A stretch of DNA of 52,410 bases, from the NCBI GenBank assembly GCA_963630635.1, contig CAVGOA010000010.1, positions 1 through 52,410 on the forward strand, written 5' to 3'. This DNA is from Paratractidigestivibacter sp963630635 (GTDB lineage: Bacteria > Actinomycetota > Coriobacteriia > Coriobacteriales > Atopobiaceae). Positions 9,082-17,636 of the stretch are shown here, one piece after another (the first letter of the stretch is position 1; each line of letters opens with the position of its first letter). The notes beneath the pieces are model-generated. The model worked only from the letters and a program-made list of their open reading frames with translations, had not been told where the DNA came from and searched no databases. The translations under genes were made by a program, and so were the position numbers.

Positions 9082-10362
9082 TTACTTCCAGTAACGGTTG
9101 ATGGTCTGCTCGCGGTCGGGGCCCACGGTGATGATGGACGCGCGAACGCCCGAGACCTGCTCGAGGAAGTCGATGTAGTCCTTGGCCTCGCGGGGCAGCT
9201 TGTAGAAGTCGCGCACGTTCGAGATGTCGCACTTCCAGCCGGGAAGGGTCTCGTAGACAGGCTTAGCGTGATAGAAGACGCCCTGGTGCTCGGGAACGGT
9301 GGTGTAGGTCTTGCCGTCGCACTCGTAGGCCACGCAGACCTTGATCTCGTCCAGGCAACCCAGAACGTCGAGCTTGGTGATGGCCAGGTCGGTAAGGCCG
9401 TTCACGCGGGCAGCGTAGTTGACGACAACCGCGTCGTACCAACCGCAGCGGCGCTTGCGGCCGGTGGTCACGCCGTACTCGTGGCCAACCTCGCCCAGAA
9501 GGTCGCCCGTCTCGTCAAAGAGCTCGGTGGGGAACGGGCCAGAGCCAACGCGGGTCAGATAAGCCTTGGCAACGCCCAGAACGCGCTTGATGTGGACGGG
9601 GCCCACGCCAGAGCCGGTCACGGCGCCGCCGGCGGTGCAATTGGAAGAGGTGACAAACGGGTAGGTGCCGTGGTCGATGTCGAGCATCGTGGCCTGGGCA
9701 CCCTCGAACAGGATGTTCTTACCGCTCTCCAACTGCTCGTTCAAGAACAGAGAGGACTCGACGATATAGGGGCGGATGCGCTCGGCGTACGGCAGGTAGG
9801 TCTCGCAGATCTGGTCCACGGTGTAGGTGGGCATCTCATAGATCTTCTCGAGGATGGGGTTGGTGTAGGCAAGCGCGGCCTCGAGCTTCTGACGGAAGAT
9901 CTTCTCGTCCAGCATGTCCTGGATGCGCAGGCCAATGCGGTTCATCTTGTCCATATAGCAGGGGCCAACGCCGCGCTTGGTGGTACCAATGAGGTTCTTG
10001 CCAAGCTTCTTCTCGTGCGCGCCGTCCAGGTCCTTGTGGTAAGGCATAACGATGTGGGCGTTGCCGGAGATCTTGAGGTTCTCGGCAGAGATGCCCTGCT
10101 CGGCCAGCATATCGATCTCGCCGAGAAGAACCTCGGGGTCAACGATGCAGCCGTTGCCAATGACGGGGTAGGTCCCCTGGTACATCACGCCAGAAGGAAC
10201 CTGGTGCAGGGCCAGCTTCTTGCCGTTGGCGATGACGGTGTGGCCAGCGTTGGCACCGCCGGCGTAACGGCAAACGACGTCGAAGTCGCCAGAGATGAGG
10301 TCGGTGACCTTACCCTTGCCCTCGTCGCCCCACTGGGTACCCACAAGCACAGTTGCAGACAT
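9082..10362 (-). CDS. purA: Adenylosuccinate synthetase
   Basis: PurA condenses IMP and aspartate with GTP to adenylosuccinate, the first committed step to AMP. The 426-residue product has the family length and motifs: QWGDEGKGK (GTP/phosphate loop) near residue 10, GGANAGHT near 36, and GTTKRGVGPCYMDK around 130. The start MSATVLVGTQWGDEGKG is canonical; CGAGAGGGAC upstream on the minus strand is the ribosome site. It leads a group with the 8507-9076 gene and purD. The gap to dnaB is only 52 bases with no visible terminator, so partial read-through from dnaB is possible. Confidence 0.97.
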   Translation of the reverse strand: MSATVLVGTQWGDEGKGKVTDLISGDFDVVCRYAGGANAGHTVIANGKKLALHQVPSGVMYQGTYPVIGNGCIVDPEVLLGEIDMLAEQGISAENLKISGNAHIVMPYHKDLDGAHEKKLGKNLIGTTKRGVGPCYMDKMNRIGLRIQDMLDEKIFRQKLEAALAYTNPILEKIYEMPTYTVDQICETYLPYAERIRPYIVESSLFLNEQLESGKNILFEGAQATMLDIDHGTYPFVTSSNCTAGGAVTGSGVGPVHIKRVLGVAKAYLTRVGSGPFPTELFDETGDLLGEVGHEYGVTTGRKRRCGWYDAVVVNYAARVNGLTDLAITKLDVLGCLDEIKVCVAYECDGKTYTTVPEHQGVFYHAKPVYETLPGWKCDISNVRDFYKLPREAKDYIDFLEQVSGVRASIITVGPDREQTINRYWK

Positions 10363-10414
10363 TTTTGTCCCTCTCGTTAAGATGAGAAATCAACCAAACA
10401 GAACAATTATAGCC

Positions 10415-11803
10415 TTACTCCTGGAAGCGCGGGTCCACCTCGACGAACTTGGTGGAGCCGGCCAGGAAGGTAAGCGAGACATCGCGCAGGGAACCCGAGC
10501 GGTTCTTGGCGATGATGAACATGGTCACGTCCTTGTCGGGGCGGTCCTCGCGAGCGGCCTCCTCGTCGTTCATCGAGCGGTCGAGAAGGGCGACGACGTC
10601 GGCGTCCTGCTCGATGGAGCCCGATTCACGCAGGTCGCTGAGCTGCGGGCGCTTGCCCGTGCGGTTCTCGACGGTACGGTTGAGCTGCGACAGGGCGATA
10701 ACGGGAACCTCGAGGTCCTTGGCCATGATCTTGATGCCACGACTCATCTCCGAGACCTCGTTGGCACGGCTGTCGGAGTGGCGGCCACCGGCCGGCGGCG
10801 AGACAAGCTGCAGGTAGTCGATGATCACGACGCCGTTTTCTTTACCGCGAAGTATTCGGCGGGCCTTAGCGCGGATCTCGGTGATCGTGGTGCCGGGGGT
10901 GTCGTCGATCATGATGTCGAGCTTGGAAAGCTCGTTGGTAGCCTCCAGGATCTGCGGCCACTGGTCGTCCTTGATGCGGCCAGAGCGGATCTCTTGCAGG
11001 CCAATGCGCGCGTGGGCGGCCAAAAGGCGCTGCGCAATCTCGATCTTGGACATCTCGAGCGAGAACATCGCGACCGAGGCGCCGGCAAAGGCCGCGTTGG
11101 TGGCAAGGTTAAGCGCGAAGGACGTCTTACCAACGCCCGGGCGGGCGCCAATGACAATCATCTGGCCAGGTCGCAGGCCCAGCAGAGTCTCGTCGACCGT
11201 GGGGAAGCCGGTCATGACGCCTATGGGCTTGTCGCCGTTGGCAGCCTGCTCGCCCAGCTCCTCATAGAGGTCGCTCATGATGTCCTCGAGCGACTGCTCG
11301 TTGGTGTGGACGTCGCGGTTGGTAACGTCCAGCAGGAGCTTCTCGGCGCGGTCTACGACTTCCTTGGTGTCCTCGGGCGCGTCGAAGGCCAGGGCCGTGA
11401 TCTGGGCCGAGGCCTGGATCATCTTGCGCAGCGTGGTGTCACGGTGCAGCATCTCGACGTGACGGCGCCAACCCACCAGCGCCAGCGGGTTGTTGGACAG
11501 GCTCAGGATATAGGACGGGCCGCCCACGCGCTCAAGCTCACCCTGGGAGCGCAGGTAGTCTGCCAAGGTGATGTTGTCCAGCGGCATGTTCTTGTTAAAG
11601 AGCTCGCGCAGCGCCAAGAAAATCGTGCGGTTGGACGGAAAATAGAAGTCATCGGGCTCCAGCGCGATCAGGCACTCTTGCAGGGCCTCGGTCGAGGACA
11701 TCATGGCCGAGAGAACCGAGGACTCTGCCTCTGGGTCTTGCGGCATGGTCACGCCCTCGGGGAGCGTCACGCGGGTAGGGTTAACATCGGTGATGTCGGG
11801 CAC
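10415..11803 (-). CDS. dnaB: Replicative DNA helicase
   Basis: DnaB is the hexameric helicase that opens the fork ahead of polymerase III. The 462-residue product has the N-terminal helical domain (PQDPEAESSVLSAMM onward), the RecA-like core with Walker A GARPGVGKTSFALN, Walker B region VVIIDYLQLV, and the C-terminal signature SQLNRTVENRTGKRPQLSDLRESGSIEQDAD. The GTG at 11803 is chosen because AAAGGAG stands five bases upstream; an in-frame upstream ATG lacks such a site. No intein is present. The gene lies behind the rplI terminator, and a cluster of DnaA-box-like motifs fills the space between. Confidence 0.96.
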   Translation of the reverse strand: MPDITDVNPTRVTLPEGVTMPQDPEAESSVLSAMMSSTEALQECLIALEPDDFYFPSNRTIFLALRELFNKNMPLDNITLADYLRSQGELERVGGPSYILSLSNNPLALVGWRRHVEMLHRDTTLRKMIQASAQITALAFDAPEDTKEVVDRAEKLLLDVTNRDVHTNEQSLEDIMSDLYEELGEQAANGDKPIGVMTGFPTVDETLLGLRPGQMIVIGARPGVGKTSFALNLATNAAFAGASVAMFSLEMSKIEIAQRLLAAHARIGLQEIRSGRIKDDQWPQILEATNELSKLDIMIDDTPGTTITEIRAKARRILRGKENGVVIIDYLQLVSPPAGGRHSDSRANEVSEMSRGIKIMAKDLEVPVIALSQLNRTVENRTGKRPQLSDLRESGSIEQDADVVALLDRSMNDEEAAREDRPDKDVTMFIIAKNRSGSLRDVSLTFLAGSTKFVEVDPRFQE

Positions 11804-12164
11804 TGGGGCTCCTTTAATCAACAACCAAATGAGCACGAGTTATTTTACGCCGGGCACTTTGAGATTGAGACGCCGAGAAGACCAGCTGCGATGACTCCCG
11901 TGGGCCTCCTTCAAAGTCTTCAACATTCCCGCGCCGCAACGTGCCATCTTAAGCGGGCTTTTCTTGAGTTTTCAACGTTTTCAACATTTCTGAGGCGCTC
12001 GAAAAAATAGTTTTCAACATTGGTGCGGAGCCCTTAGTCTTCAAATCTCGTCCATTTTCTTTAGCCCCGCGACCTTTGCTTTTGATAAAAATCGCCCGTC
12101 TGCCAAGAACTGGCGGTCAACAAAACCGCAGGTAGATGGCCTACAAGCACTTCTCGGCATGAAA

Positions 12165-12197
12165 AAGCCCTGCTAGGCGCTGTGCCTAACAGGGCTT
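12165..12197 (-). terminator. Terminator of the rpsF-ssb-rpsR-yybS-rplI operon
   Basis: AAGCCCTG plus TAGGC pairs with GCCTA plus CAGGGCTT around a GCTGT loop. On the minus strand it is followed by TTTTT. It lies 102 bases past the rplI stop. Confidence 0.88.
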
Positions 12198-12247
12198 GTG
12201 TGGTTTTGAACCCACCAGGGTTTCTGGCGCATCTCCCCCACCTGTTT

Positions 12248-12276
12248 ACCTGCGGCTTTTGTAGAAACCCGCAGGT
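12248..12276. repeat. Short inverted repeat ACCTGCGG/CCGCAGGT downstream of rplI
   Basis: Two perfect 8-base arms are separated by 13 bases, and a third copy of CCGCAGGT occurs at 12126-12133 beyond the terminator. No T-run follows, so this is not an obvious terminator. GCAGGTAG also occurs once in the dnaA-dnaN gap (about 29760). Confidence 0.5.
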
Positions 12277-12298
12277 AGGCGAGAAGAACGTTGAAAAC

Positions 12299-12823
12299 CT
12301 ACTCGGCAGCCTCGACGGCCTCGGTGGTCTCGGCCTCGGCCTCGACGACCTCGGCGGACTCCTCGGCAACCTCGTCCAGGGTCACGCCAACGAGGACGAT
12401 GACCTGAGCAGAGATCTCGCGGTAGAGGTTGACCTCAACCTCGTGCTTACCGGAGGTCTTGATGGCGTTGCCGCGGGCGACGCGCTTGCGGTCGACCTCG
12501 ACGCCGAGCTGGGCCTTGATGGCCTCGGTGATCTGAGCGGGGGTAACGGAACCAAAGAGCTGGCCCTCCTCGCCGATCTTGGCGTCAACGGTGACGGCCT
12601 TGCCGTCGATAGCAGCCTTGGTGGCCTCGGCAGCGGCGACGCGCTCGGCCTCGCGCTTCTCGATGTTGTGGCGGCGCTCCTCAAGCTGCTTGATGTTGCC
12701 CGGGGTGGCAGGAAGGGCCTGCTTGTTGGGGAACAGGTAGTTCTCCGCGAAGCCCTGAGCGACGTCTACGATGTCGCCCTCTCCGCCCTTGCCCCGGAGC
12801 TCACCCAAGAGGATGACTTTCAT
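12299..12823 (-). CDS. rplI: 50S ribosomal protein L9
   Basis: L9 binds 23S rRNA and projects from the L1 stalk base, affecting frame maintenance. The start MKVILLGELRGKGGEGDIVDVAQGF and the following NYLFPNKQALPAT are textbook L9. The product has 174 residues against the usual about 150. The extra length is an acidic Ala/Glu tail (about 152-174, DEVAEESAEVVEAEAETTEAVEAAE) beyond the normal C-domain. It is the last gene of the rpsF operon and is followed by a strong terminator. Confidence 0.96.
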   Translation of the reverse strand: MKVILLGELRGKGGEGDIVDVAQGFAENYLFPNKQALPATPGNIKQLEERRHNIEKREAERVAAAEATKAAIDGKAVTVDAKIGEEGQLFGSVTPAQITEAIKAQLGVEVDRKRVARGNAIKTSGKHEVEVNLYREISAQVIVLVGVTLDEVAEESAEVVEAEAETTEAVEAAE

Positions 12824-12868
12824 GGGATACTCCTTCGAGTCAGTCGGTTGGATAACCGACCACCTTGT

Positions 12869-13921
12869 TTACTTCGCGTTGTCCTGGACGGTAATGCGCT
12901 TGCCTCTGGGCAGGTGCCTGAGGTTTGCCCACACGTCCACGAGTCCCACGATACTCATAACAAAGAACTGTGCCTCAAGATAGAACGCTGCGACGTAGGT
13001 GAGCACCTTTGTGAACTGCCCAGGCTCCCTCTTGCGCATAAACGCGCTGATAAGAGCCAGCCCCTGAATCGTGAACGCAAACCTCAAACCCATGATCACG
13101 TTGAGACAGACCATGAGAAGGACCTGCGCAAACCCAAGCGAGACGGACGTTGCGACCGCAAGGCCGCAGACCGCCGCGACAAAGACCGCGACCACCCATA
13201 AGGGCAGGTCAAAGTCTTGGAGCTTTGGAATCTCGAAGCTCTTCTCGCCAAGACGCGAAGAGGCGATCGAAACGCCAAGGTACGCACAAGCAAACTCGAC
13301 CAGAGCCGCCAGGGTGTACGTAAGGGGCCACAGGTAATCCAGGACTTCCTTGATGACCTGCAACTGGTCCTTAGCGACCCCGGCAACAGTCGCCAGCTGG
13401 GAGAAGTACTCTTGGGCAACCGAGTCGATTGTCGCCACAAGGGTGGTTCCCTGCGACGCCGCCACAAGAGCGGCCCCGCCCAGCTGGCTCATCATGAGCA
13501 ATGCCACGATGATGCAGCCGATGCCCGGTGTCATCTTGTTTTGGGAAAGAACAAAGGCCGTCCCAATAGATGCCACGCAGGCAGGAAGCGCGTCGGCCAA
13601 AGACGACGGATCCAAAACCAGACCCATTGCCGTTGTGCCGGCAAGGGCGAGAAGCGCGGCCAGGCATCCAAACTTGAAGCCGGACCGGCAAAGGACAACG
13701 GTTACGCCACAGGCCGCAAGCACCGCCCCCAAAACAGGGACCAAGGTGATGCAGGCCGCCCCTAAAACGCACAGTAGGTAACCAAAGTAAACAGGTACCT
13801 GCGCCTGCGGTTTTTGAGGCTCGGAGAAGGGCACAATGGCATTCTCCGAAGTAGGCGCGTTCCCTTTGCCGCTTACTTGCGCGGGCGGCACGGGACGGCC
13901 GTTGTTAGTGCTCTCGCTCAA
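12869..13921 (-). CDS. YybS-like (DUF2232) integral membrane protein
   Basis: The 350-residue product has a polar Pro-rich N-terminus (1-42), then about eight hydrophobic segments to residue 325, ending in a basic tail (HLPRGKRITVQDNAK). Position between rpsR and rplI in the rpsF-ssb-rpsR operon is typical for DUF2232/YybS proteins in Gram-positives, whose biochemical role is not established. I identify it from topology plus context rather than from a diagnostic motif. It starts 34 bases after the rpsR stop and ends 45 bases before rplI, so it should be part of the operon. Confidence 0.78.
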   Translation of the reverse strand: MSESTNNGRPVPPAQVSGKGNAPTSENAIVPFSEPQKPQAQVPVYFGYLLCVLGAACITLVPVLGAVLAACGVTVVLCRSGFKFGCLAALLALAGTTAMGLVLDPSSLADALPACVASIGTAFVLSQNKMTPGIGCIIVALLMMSQLGGAALVAASQGTTLVATIDSVAQEYFSQLATVAGVAKDQLQVIKEVLDYLWPLTYTLAALVEFACAYLGVSIASSRLGEKSFEIPKLQDFDLPLWVVAVFVAAVCGLAVATSVSLGFAQVLLMVCLNVIMGLRFAFTIQGLALISAFMRKREPGQFTKVLTYVAAFYLEAQFFVMSIVGLVDVWANLRHLPRGKRITVQDNAK

Positions 13922-13955
13922 GAACTAAACGCTCCCTCTTGAAGCAAAAACCGTA

Positions 13956-14228
13956 CTAGCCGCGAGAACGGCCACCGCGGCTGGAAACCACGGGTACGGT
14001 GTAGGGCACAAGCGCCATCTCGCGTGCACGCTTGATAGCGAGCGCGATGTCGTGCTGGTGCTGCGTGCAAGCGCCAGTGACGCGACGAGGCTTGATCTTG
14101 CCACGGTCGGTCATGTACTTACGGAGAAGCTGCACATCCTTGTAGTCGATGTAGGCAGTCTCCTCCTTGCAGAACTGGCAGTACTTGCGACGCGGCTGGC
14201 GCTGAAAATCTTGCTTCTGCTGAGCCAT
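13956..14228 (-). CDS. rpsR: 30S ribosomal protein S18
   Basis: S18 binds with S6 to the central domain of 16S rRNA. The 90-residue product has the conserved core YIDYKDVQLLRKYMTDRGKIKPRRVTGACTQHQ, given here as a continuous domain near residues 26-60. A YCQFC pair at about 16-20 and the Cys of TGAC indicate the zinc-ligand form of S18. An AAAGGC upstream of the ATG at 14228 serves as ribosome site. It sits in the conserved order rpsF-ssb-rpsR. Confidence 0.96.
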   Translation of the reverse strand: MAQQKQDFQRQPRRKYCQFCKEETAYIDYKDVQLLRKYMTDRGKIKPRRVTGACTQHQHDIALAIKRAREMALVPYTVPVVSSRGGRSRG

Positions 14229-14268
14229 GTCTTAATGCCTTTCGTATGGCGACGTTTGTCGCCGGTGA

Positions 14269-14748
14269 TTAGAACGGGATGTCTTCGGCGTAAACGTCTG
14301 CCGAAGGCGGGGCCTGAACGGGACGGGCGGCCTGCTGGTAAGCCTGGGGCTGGGGTGCCGGAGCGGCGTAAGTGGGGGCTTCCTGCTGGTAGGCAGGGGC
14401 GCCACCGCCCTGCTGGTTCCTGGACGACATGAATTCCAACTCGTCCACCACAACCTCGAGCTTGCTCCTGCGTCCGCCGTCCTTGGCCTCCCAAGAGCTG
14501 TAGCGAAGCTTACCTTCGACGGTAACCTTCGTACCCTTAGAGAGATAACGAGAAAGGGCATCCGCACGGCTGCCAAACATCACGCAGTCGACGAAGTTGG
14601 GATAATCCTCCCACTCGTTGGTCTGCGGGTTGCGGCGACGGTCGTTGACCGCGACGCCAAAGCGCAGGATCTGGGTGCCGCTGCCCGAAGCGCGAAGCTC
14701 GGGGTCGCGGGTAAGGTTGCCGGAAATAAGAACGCGATTGATGCTCAT
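14269..14748 (-). CDS. ssb: Single-stranded DNA-binding protein
   Basis: SSB coats single-stranded DNA at forks and recruits replication and repair proteins. The 159-residue product has an OB fold in residues 1-110 (NRVLISGNLTRDPELRAS; later NFVDCVMFGSRADALS). A Gln/Pro/Ala-rich linker follows (about 112-150), and the canonical acidic tip ends in EDIPF, the protein-docking tail. It is placed between rpsF and rpsR as usual, which supports it being the main chromosomal SSB. Confidence 0.97.
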   Translation of the reverse strand: MSINRVLISGNLTRDPELRASGSGTQILRFGVAVNDRRRNPQTNEWEDYPNFVDCVMFGSRADALSRYLSKGTKVTVEGKLRYSSWEAKDGGRRSKLEVVVDELEFMSSRNQQGGGAPAYQQEAPTYAAPAPQPQAYQQAARPVQAPPSADVYAEDIPF

Positions 14749-14793
14749 GACTCTCTACCTCTCATTCGTGGGCGCATGCCCACACTTCCATTG

Positions 14794-15081
14794 CTAGTCC
14801 TTGTCGGGACGGCGCACGACCATGTGACGCTTGACAGCGTCGTTGATGCGCAGAACTCGGTCGAGCTCGGCGATCTGGGTGGGGTCTGCGTGGAAGTTGA
14901 TGAGAGTGTAGTCACCCTCGGTGAGGTCGTCGATCTCAAAGGCGAGCTTGCGCTTGCCCCAGTCCTCGACGCTGTCGACAGCGCCACCCTCGATAGCAAC
15001 CTCGATGCGCTTCATAACGCCAGCGCGGGTCTCCTCGTTAGAGGTGGGGTCAACAAAATACAGCAGTTCATAGGCCTTCAT
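14794..15081 (-). CDS. rpsF: 30S ribosomal protein S6
   Basis: S6 pairs with S18 on 16S rRNA. The 95-residue product begins MKAYELLYFVDPTSNEETRAGV and contains the conserved WGKRKLAFEIDDLTEGDYTLINF region, given here in two overlapping parts around residues 42-65. A GAGGAGGTGACC box precedes the ATG. It is the first gene of the operon that ends after rplI. The upstream 80 bases form a leader that might carry an S6:S18-responsive structure; I could not confirm a specific fold. Confidence 0.96.
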   Translation of the reverse strand: MKAYELLYFVDPTSNEETRAGVMKRIEVAIEGGAVDSVEDWGKRKLAFEIDDLTEGDYTLINFHADPTQIAELDRVLRINDAVKRHMVVRRPDKD

Positions 15082-15158
15082 GTGGTCACCTCCTCTGGGC
15101 TAATGGCTCCGGGGAGTGAAGGTGCACCCGAAGCAGGAAAGTTCCGAGGAGGAATCAT

Positions 15159-15186
15159 ACCATAGGAGACCTGCGCCGTCTGGCAA
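15159..15186 (-). promoter_or_regulatory. Promoter of the rpsF operon
   Basis: On the minus strand TTGCCA (15186-15181), 16 bases, then TATGGT (15164-15159). Transcription would start near 15152, about 70 bases upstream of rpsF. The rest of the 357-base gap holds only this leader and the opposing terminator at 15373-15401. Confidence 0.6.
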
Positions 15187-15372
15187 ACTCCCTGGTATCT
15201 GCACAAATTGCCGCCTCAAGTACTTCCGCAGCCCACTTTTTTGCTCAGGCCACACCCTAACAGGCCAACCTGACAGAAATCTTTCACCAATATATCCGCT
15301 GGTTATCAGCTTTCTATCAACGGCTAAGCTGCCAGGGGTTTCTCGGGAAGGCGGCGAGAAAGGCAAGAAAAA

Positions 15373-15401
15373 GGCTCCACTCGTTCTTCACGAATGGAGC
15401 C
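15373..15401 (-). terminator. Terminator of the DUF4013 gene
   Basis: GGCTCCA-TCGT pairs with ACGA-TGGAGCC around a short loop; the minus strand continues with TTTTTC. It lies 38 bases after the stop of the 15439 gene. Confidence 0.88.
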
Positions 15402-15438
15402 AAATTAGGCAGGAATTCAGGCATTTTGCGAGAAGGGC

Positions 15439-16659
15439 CTACTCCTGGGTTTCTTCCTCGTCGCTGGACGCGGGGTCGTTGTTCGTCTTTGCGGGGTCGA
15501 CGTCGTCGGACGTCTCTGCGTCATTGTCGAAAACCTCGACAGATGCGGGCTCTTCGGCGCGGGCGGGGGCGATGACCTCGGTTTCTACCTCGGTATCGCT
15601 GTCAAGCACCTCGGTCTTCTCGGCGCCCTCGTCAACGTCATCGTCTTCAACCTCGGGCTCGTCGCCGGGAATCGGCGGAACCACCTCGATAGGCTCCTGG
15701 GCAACCGGGGCCTCGACCGCGGCCTCAACAAGAGCCTCGGGGGCCTTCTCCTTTGCAACAGGCTCATCGACAGGCATCGCCGGAGCCACGGGCACCTCGT
15801 CATCCTTCTCGGCTGCGTCCTCAACCACAGAAGCAGGCAGCGGGTCGGAACTCTTGCCCCAGGCAGGCACGTCAAACTGGCGCATCCACAGGGCAAGGGC
15901 GGCAAAGGTGATGGTGGTCACCAGCGCGCCTAGGAACAGGGTGATAAGAATGAACAACAAAAGTGCGGGCCAAATGCTGCCGAACAAGGTGCCAAGAAGG
16001 TCAAAGGTGTAGAAGGCCAGCTCACGCTCGGACATCATCGAGCCGTAGTCGTACAGGATGCTCGCGCTGTAGGCAATGTTGGGAATCGCCGAGATGACGC
16101 TTCCGACCAAGATGGCGATAGCGATGATGCCCTCGATGATGGAGGCCACGAAGTCAATCAGCCAGACGCGGGCCAGGCCGCCCAGGTCGCGTTTGGCCAT
16201 CTGCCACAGGTTCTTGGCGCTGTAGCCCGCGCCGATCTTCTGGTAGATGATCGCGCGGATGGCCGCCACCATAATCATCATCGAGATGAAGATGCCGCAG
16301 ACCGTCCAGGCCAGGTCAAGCAGGCCGCCCAAGCCGGGCACCTCGGAAAGCAGGTTGCCGATAAGCGCGTTGGCGATACCCCAGCCCAGCATGGCGACAA
16401 AACCGCGCCAGCCCGAGACGATGAGCTCGCCCACGTGGATGTCGTGACGGCGCATGGGCTCGTTGACATCCCAGGCAATCAGGCGCGCCCACTCAAGCTG
16501 GTAGCCCAGCACGGCCAAGGGGCCCACGATGGGGACGAGAACGGCCACGGCCATGATAAGAACCGGCTTCCACCAGCCCTTCTCCTGAGTCACCAGGCGC
16601 CACGCCCGGGCAAAATAGCGGTCGCTGGAAAAACCGCTCACGTCGATGTTGCTGGCCAT
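15439..16659 (-). CDS. DUF4013-type membrane protein with acidic C-terminal tail
   Basis: The 406-residue product has about six hydrophobic segments between residues 30 and 260 (for example VLIMAVAVLVPIVGPLAVLG and LLLFILITLFLGALVTTI). The arrangement and the repeated membrane-embedded Gly/Pro motifs fit the poorly characterised DUF4013 family. The last 130 residues are almost purely Glu, Asp, Val, Pro and Ala and probably form an unfolded cytoplasmic tail. The ATG at 16659 is chosen because CGAGAGGAG stands eight bases upstream; an in-frame start at 16683 has no such site. It forms a single-gene transcript. Family assignment is by topology and remembered sequence, so only moderate. Confidence 0.75.
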   Translation of the reverse strand: MASNIDVSGFSSDRYFARAWRLVTQEKGWWKPVLIMAVAVLVPIVGPLAVLGYQLEWARLIAWDVNEPMRRHDIHVGELIVSGWRGFVAMLGWGIANALIGNLLSEVPGLGGLLDLAWTVCGIFISMMIMVAAIRAIIYQKIGAGYSAKNLWQMAKRDLGGLARVWLIDFVASIIEGIIAIAILVGSVISAIPNIAYSASILYDYGSMMSERELAFYTFDLLGTLFGSIWPALLLFILITLFLGALVTTITFAALALWMRQFDVPAWGKSSDPLPASVVEDAAEKDDEVPVAPAMPVDEPVAKEKAPEALVEAAVEAPVAQEPIEVVPPIPGDEPEVEDDDVDEGAEKTEVLDSDTEVETEVIAPARAEEPASVEVFDNDAETSDDVDPAKTNNDPASSDEEETQE

Positions 16660-16923
16660 ATCAAAAGCTCCTCTCGACACCAAATACTGGTGGTTGGCTC
16701 ATATATAAAGCCAAGACTAGCAGGTTTTTATACCCACGGGCCGCGGATGCAAGCCGTAAGTGCGCAGCACGGGGCCAAAACAAACCAACCTATGGGCTAG
16801 CTTAAAGGCGCTTACCGCGCCGTTTGCGAACTGACCCTTTCGCGCGGGGGCGCGATGCATTAAGTTGTCCCACGGACGTTTTTGTCTCGCCGCATTCGCA
16901 CACACCTAAATCGGAGCCGCCGC

Positions 16924-17634
16924 GTGATTCCCATCTACTCAACCATCAGCCCGCAAGTCGCCGTATCGCTGCCCGCGTGGCTTGACCTTGCTTCGGTCGC
17001 CGTCGGCGGCATCTCGGGCGCACTTGTGGCCAGCGAGCGCAAGCTGGACCCCATCGGCTTCATCGGCCTGTCAATGCTCTGCGGCCTGGGCGGTGGCCTG
17101 ATCCGCGACATGGCAATGCAGCAGGGCGGCACCTATATGCTGGACAACCCCTACGCCATCCCCACGACGGTGGCCATCGGCCTTCTCGTCTTCTTCTTTG
17201 CCCGGCCCTTCGAGAAGATCCCCGATTTGCTTGAATGGGTCGACATCATCTCGGTCGCGCTGTTTGCTCTGGGCGGGACGGACAAGGCGATTGTCTACAG
17301 CTTGCTGCCGGTATCGGCCATCTTGATGGGCACCTTGACCGGAGTGGGTGGCGGCATGCTGCGCGATGTATTTTTGGGGGACGTGCCGCGAATCTTCAAG
17401 CCCAGCAGCTACTACGCCGTGTGCGCTGTGGCGGGAAGCGCGGCCTACTATGGCTTGGTTGCCGGCTTGGACATCAACAAGTACATCGCCGCGGCGATTA
17501 TGGTGATCGTGACCGTGGGCCTGCGTCGCTGGTCGCTGGCCAAAGGAGCCACCACCCCGCACGCGACCGACCTTACCCCTAAGGTTGCCGCCCGTCTGCG
17601 CCGTTACAAGACCCAAAGCAGGCACCGCAAATAG
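16924..17634 (+). CDS. TRIC-type (UPF0126) cation channel family membrane protein
   Basis: The 236-residue product has seven hydrophobic segments in two homologous halves. Each has the UPF0126/TRIC signature: GALVASERKLDPIGFIG followed by CGLGGGLIRDM in the first half, and GTDKA followed by GVGGGMLRDVFLGDVP in the second. Prokaryotic TRIC homologues form trimeric potassium-permeable channels; the substrate here is inferred from the family. The GTG at 16924 is preferred because CGGAG stands seven bases before it. It is one of only two plus-strand protein genes left of the origin and is transcribed away from the DUF4013 gene. Confidence 0.85.
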   Translation: MIPIYSTISPQVAVSLPAWLDLASVAVGGISGALVASERKLDPIGFIGLSMLCGLGGGLIRDMAMQQGGTYMLDNPYAIPTTVAIGLLVFFFARPFEKIPDLLEWVDIISVALFALGGTDKAIVYSLLPVSAILMGTLTGVGGGMLRDVFLGDVPRIFKPSSYYAVCAVAGSAAYYGLVAGLDINKYIAAAIMVIVTVGLRRWSLAKGATTPHATDLTPKVAARLRRYKTQSRHRK

Positions 17635-17636
17635 GT

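Larger units (their letters stand above)
11917..12297. promoter_or_regulatory. Cluster of DnaA-box-like sites between dnaB and rplI
   Basis: This 495-base gene-free stretch holds TCTTCAACA (11917-11925), TTTTCAACG (11969-11977), TTTTCAACA (11978-11986), TTTTCAACA (12011-12019) and CGTTGAAAA (12289-12297). They match the box form seen at this chromosome's origin. The first four lie 115-220 bases upstream of the dnaB start in the same orientation. The rplI terminator (12165-12197) and a short inverted repeat lie in the same gap. A role in DnaA-controlled dnaB expression or in DnaA titration is inference. Confidence 0.5.

Noticed and set aside
9077..9232. Longer start for the gene between purA and purD
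   Set aside because: It would lie inside the purA coding end; composition (many Arg/His/Pro) is that of an off-frame read of purA.
15100..15366. An 88-codon minus-strand frame upstream of rpsF
   Set aside because: It covers the rpsF promoter and leader, has no ribosome site and no conserved features.
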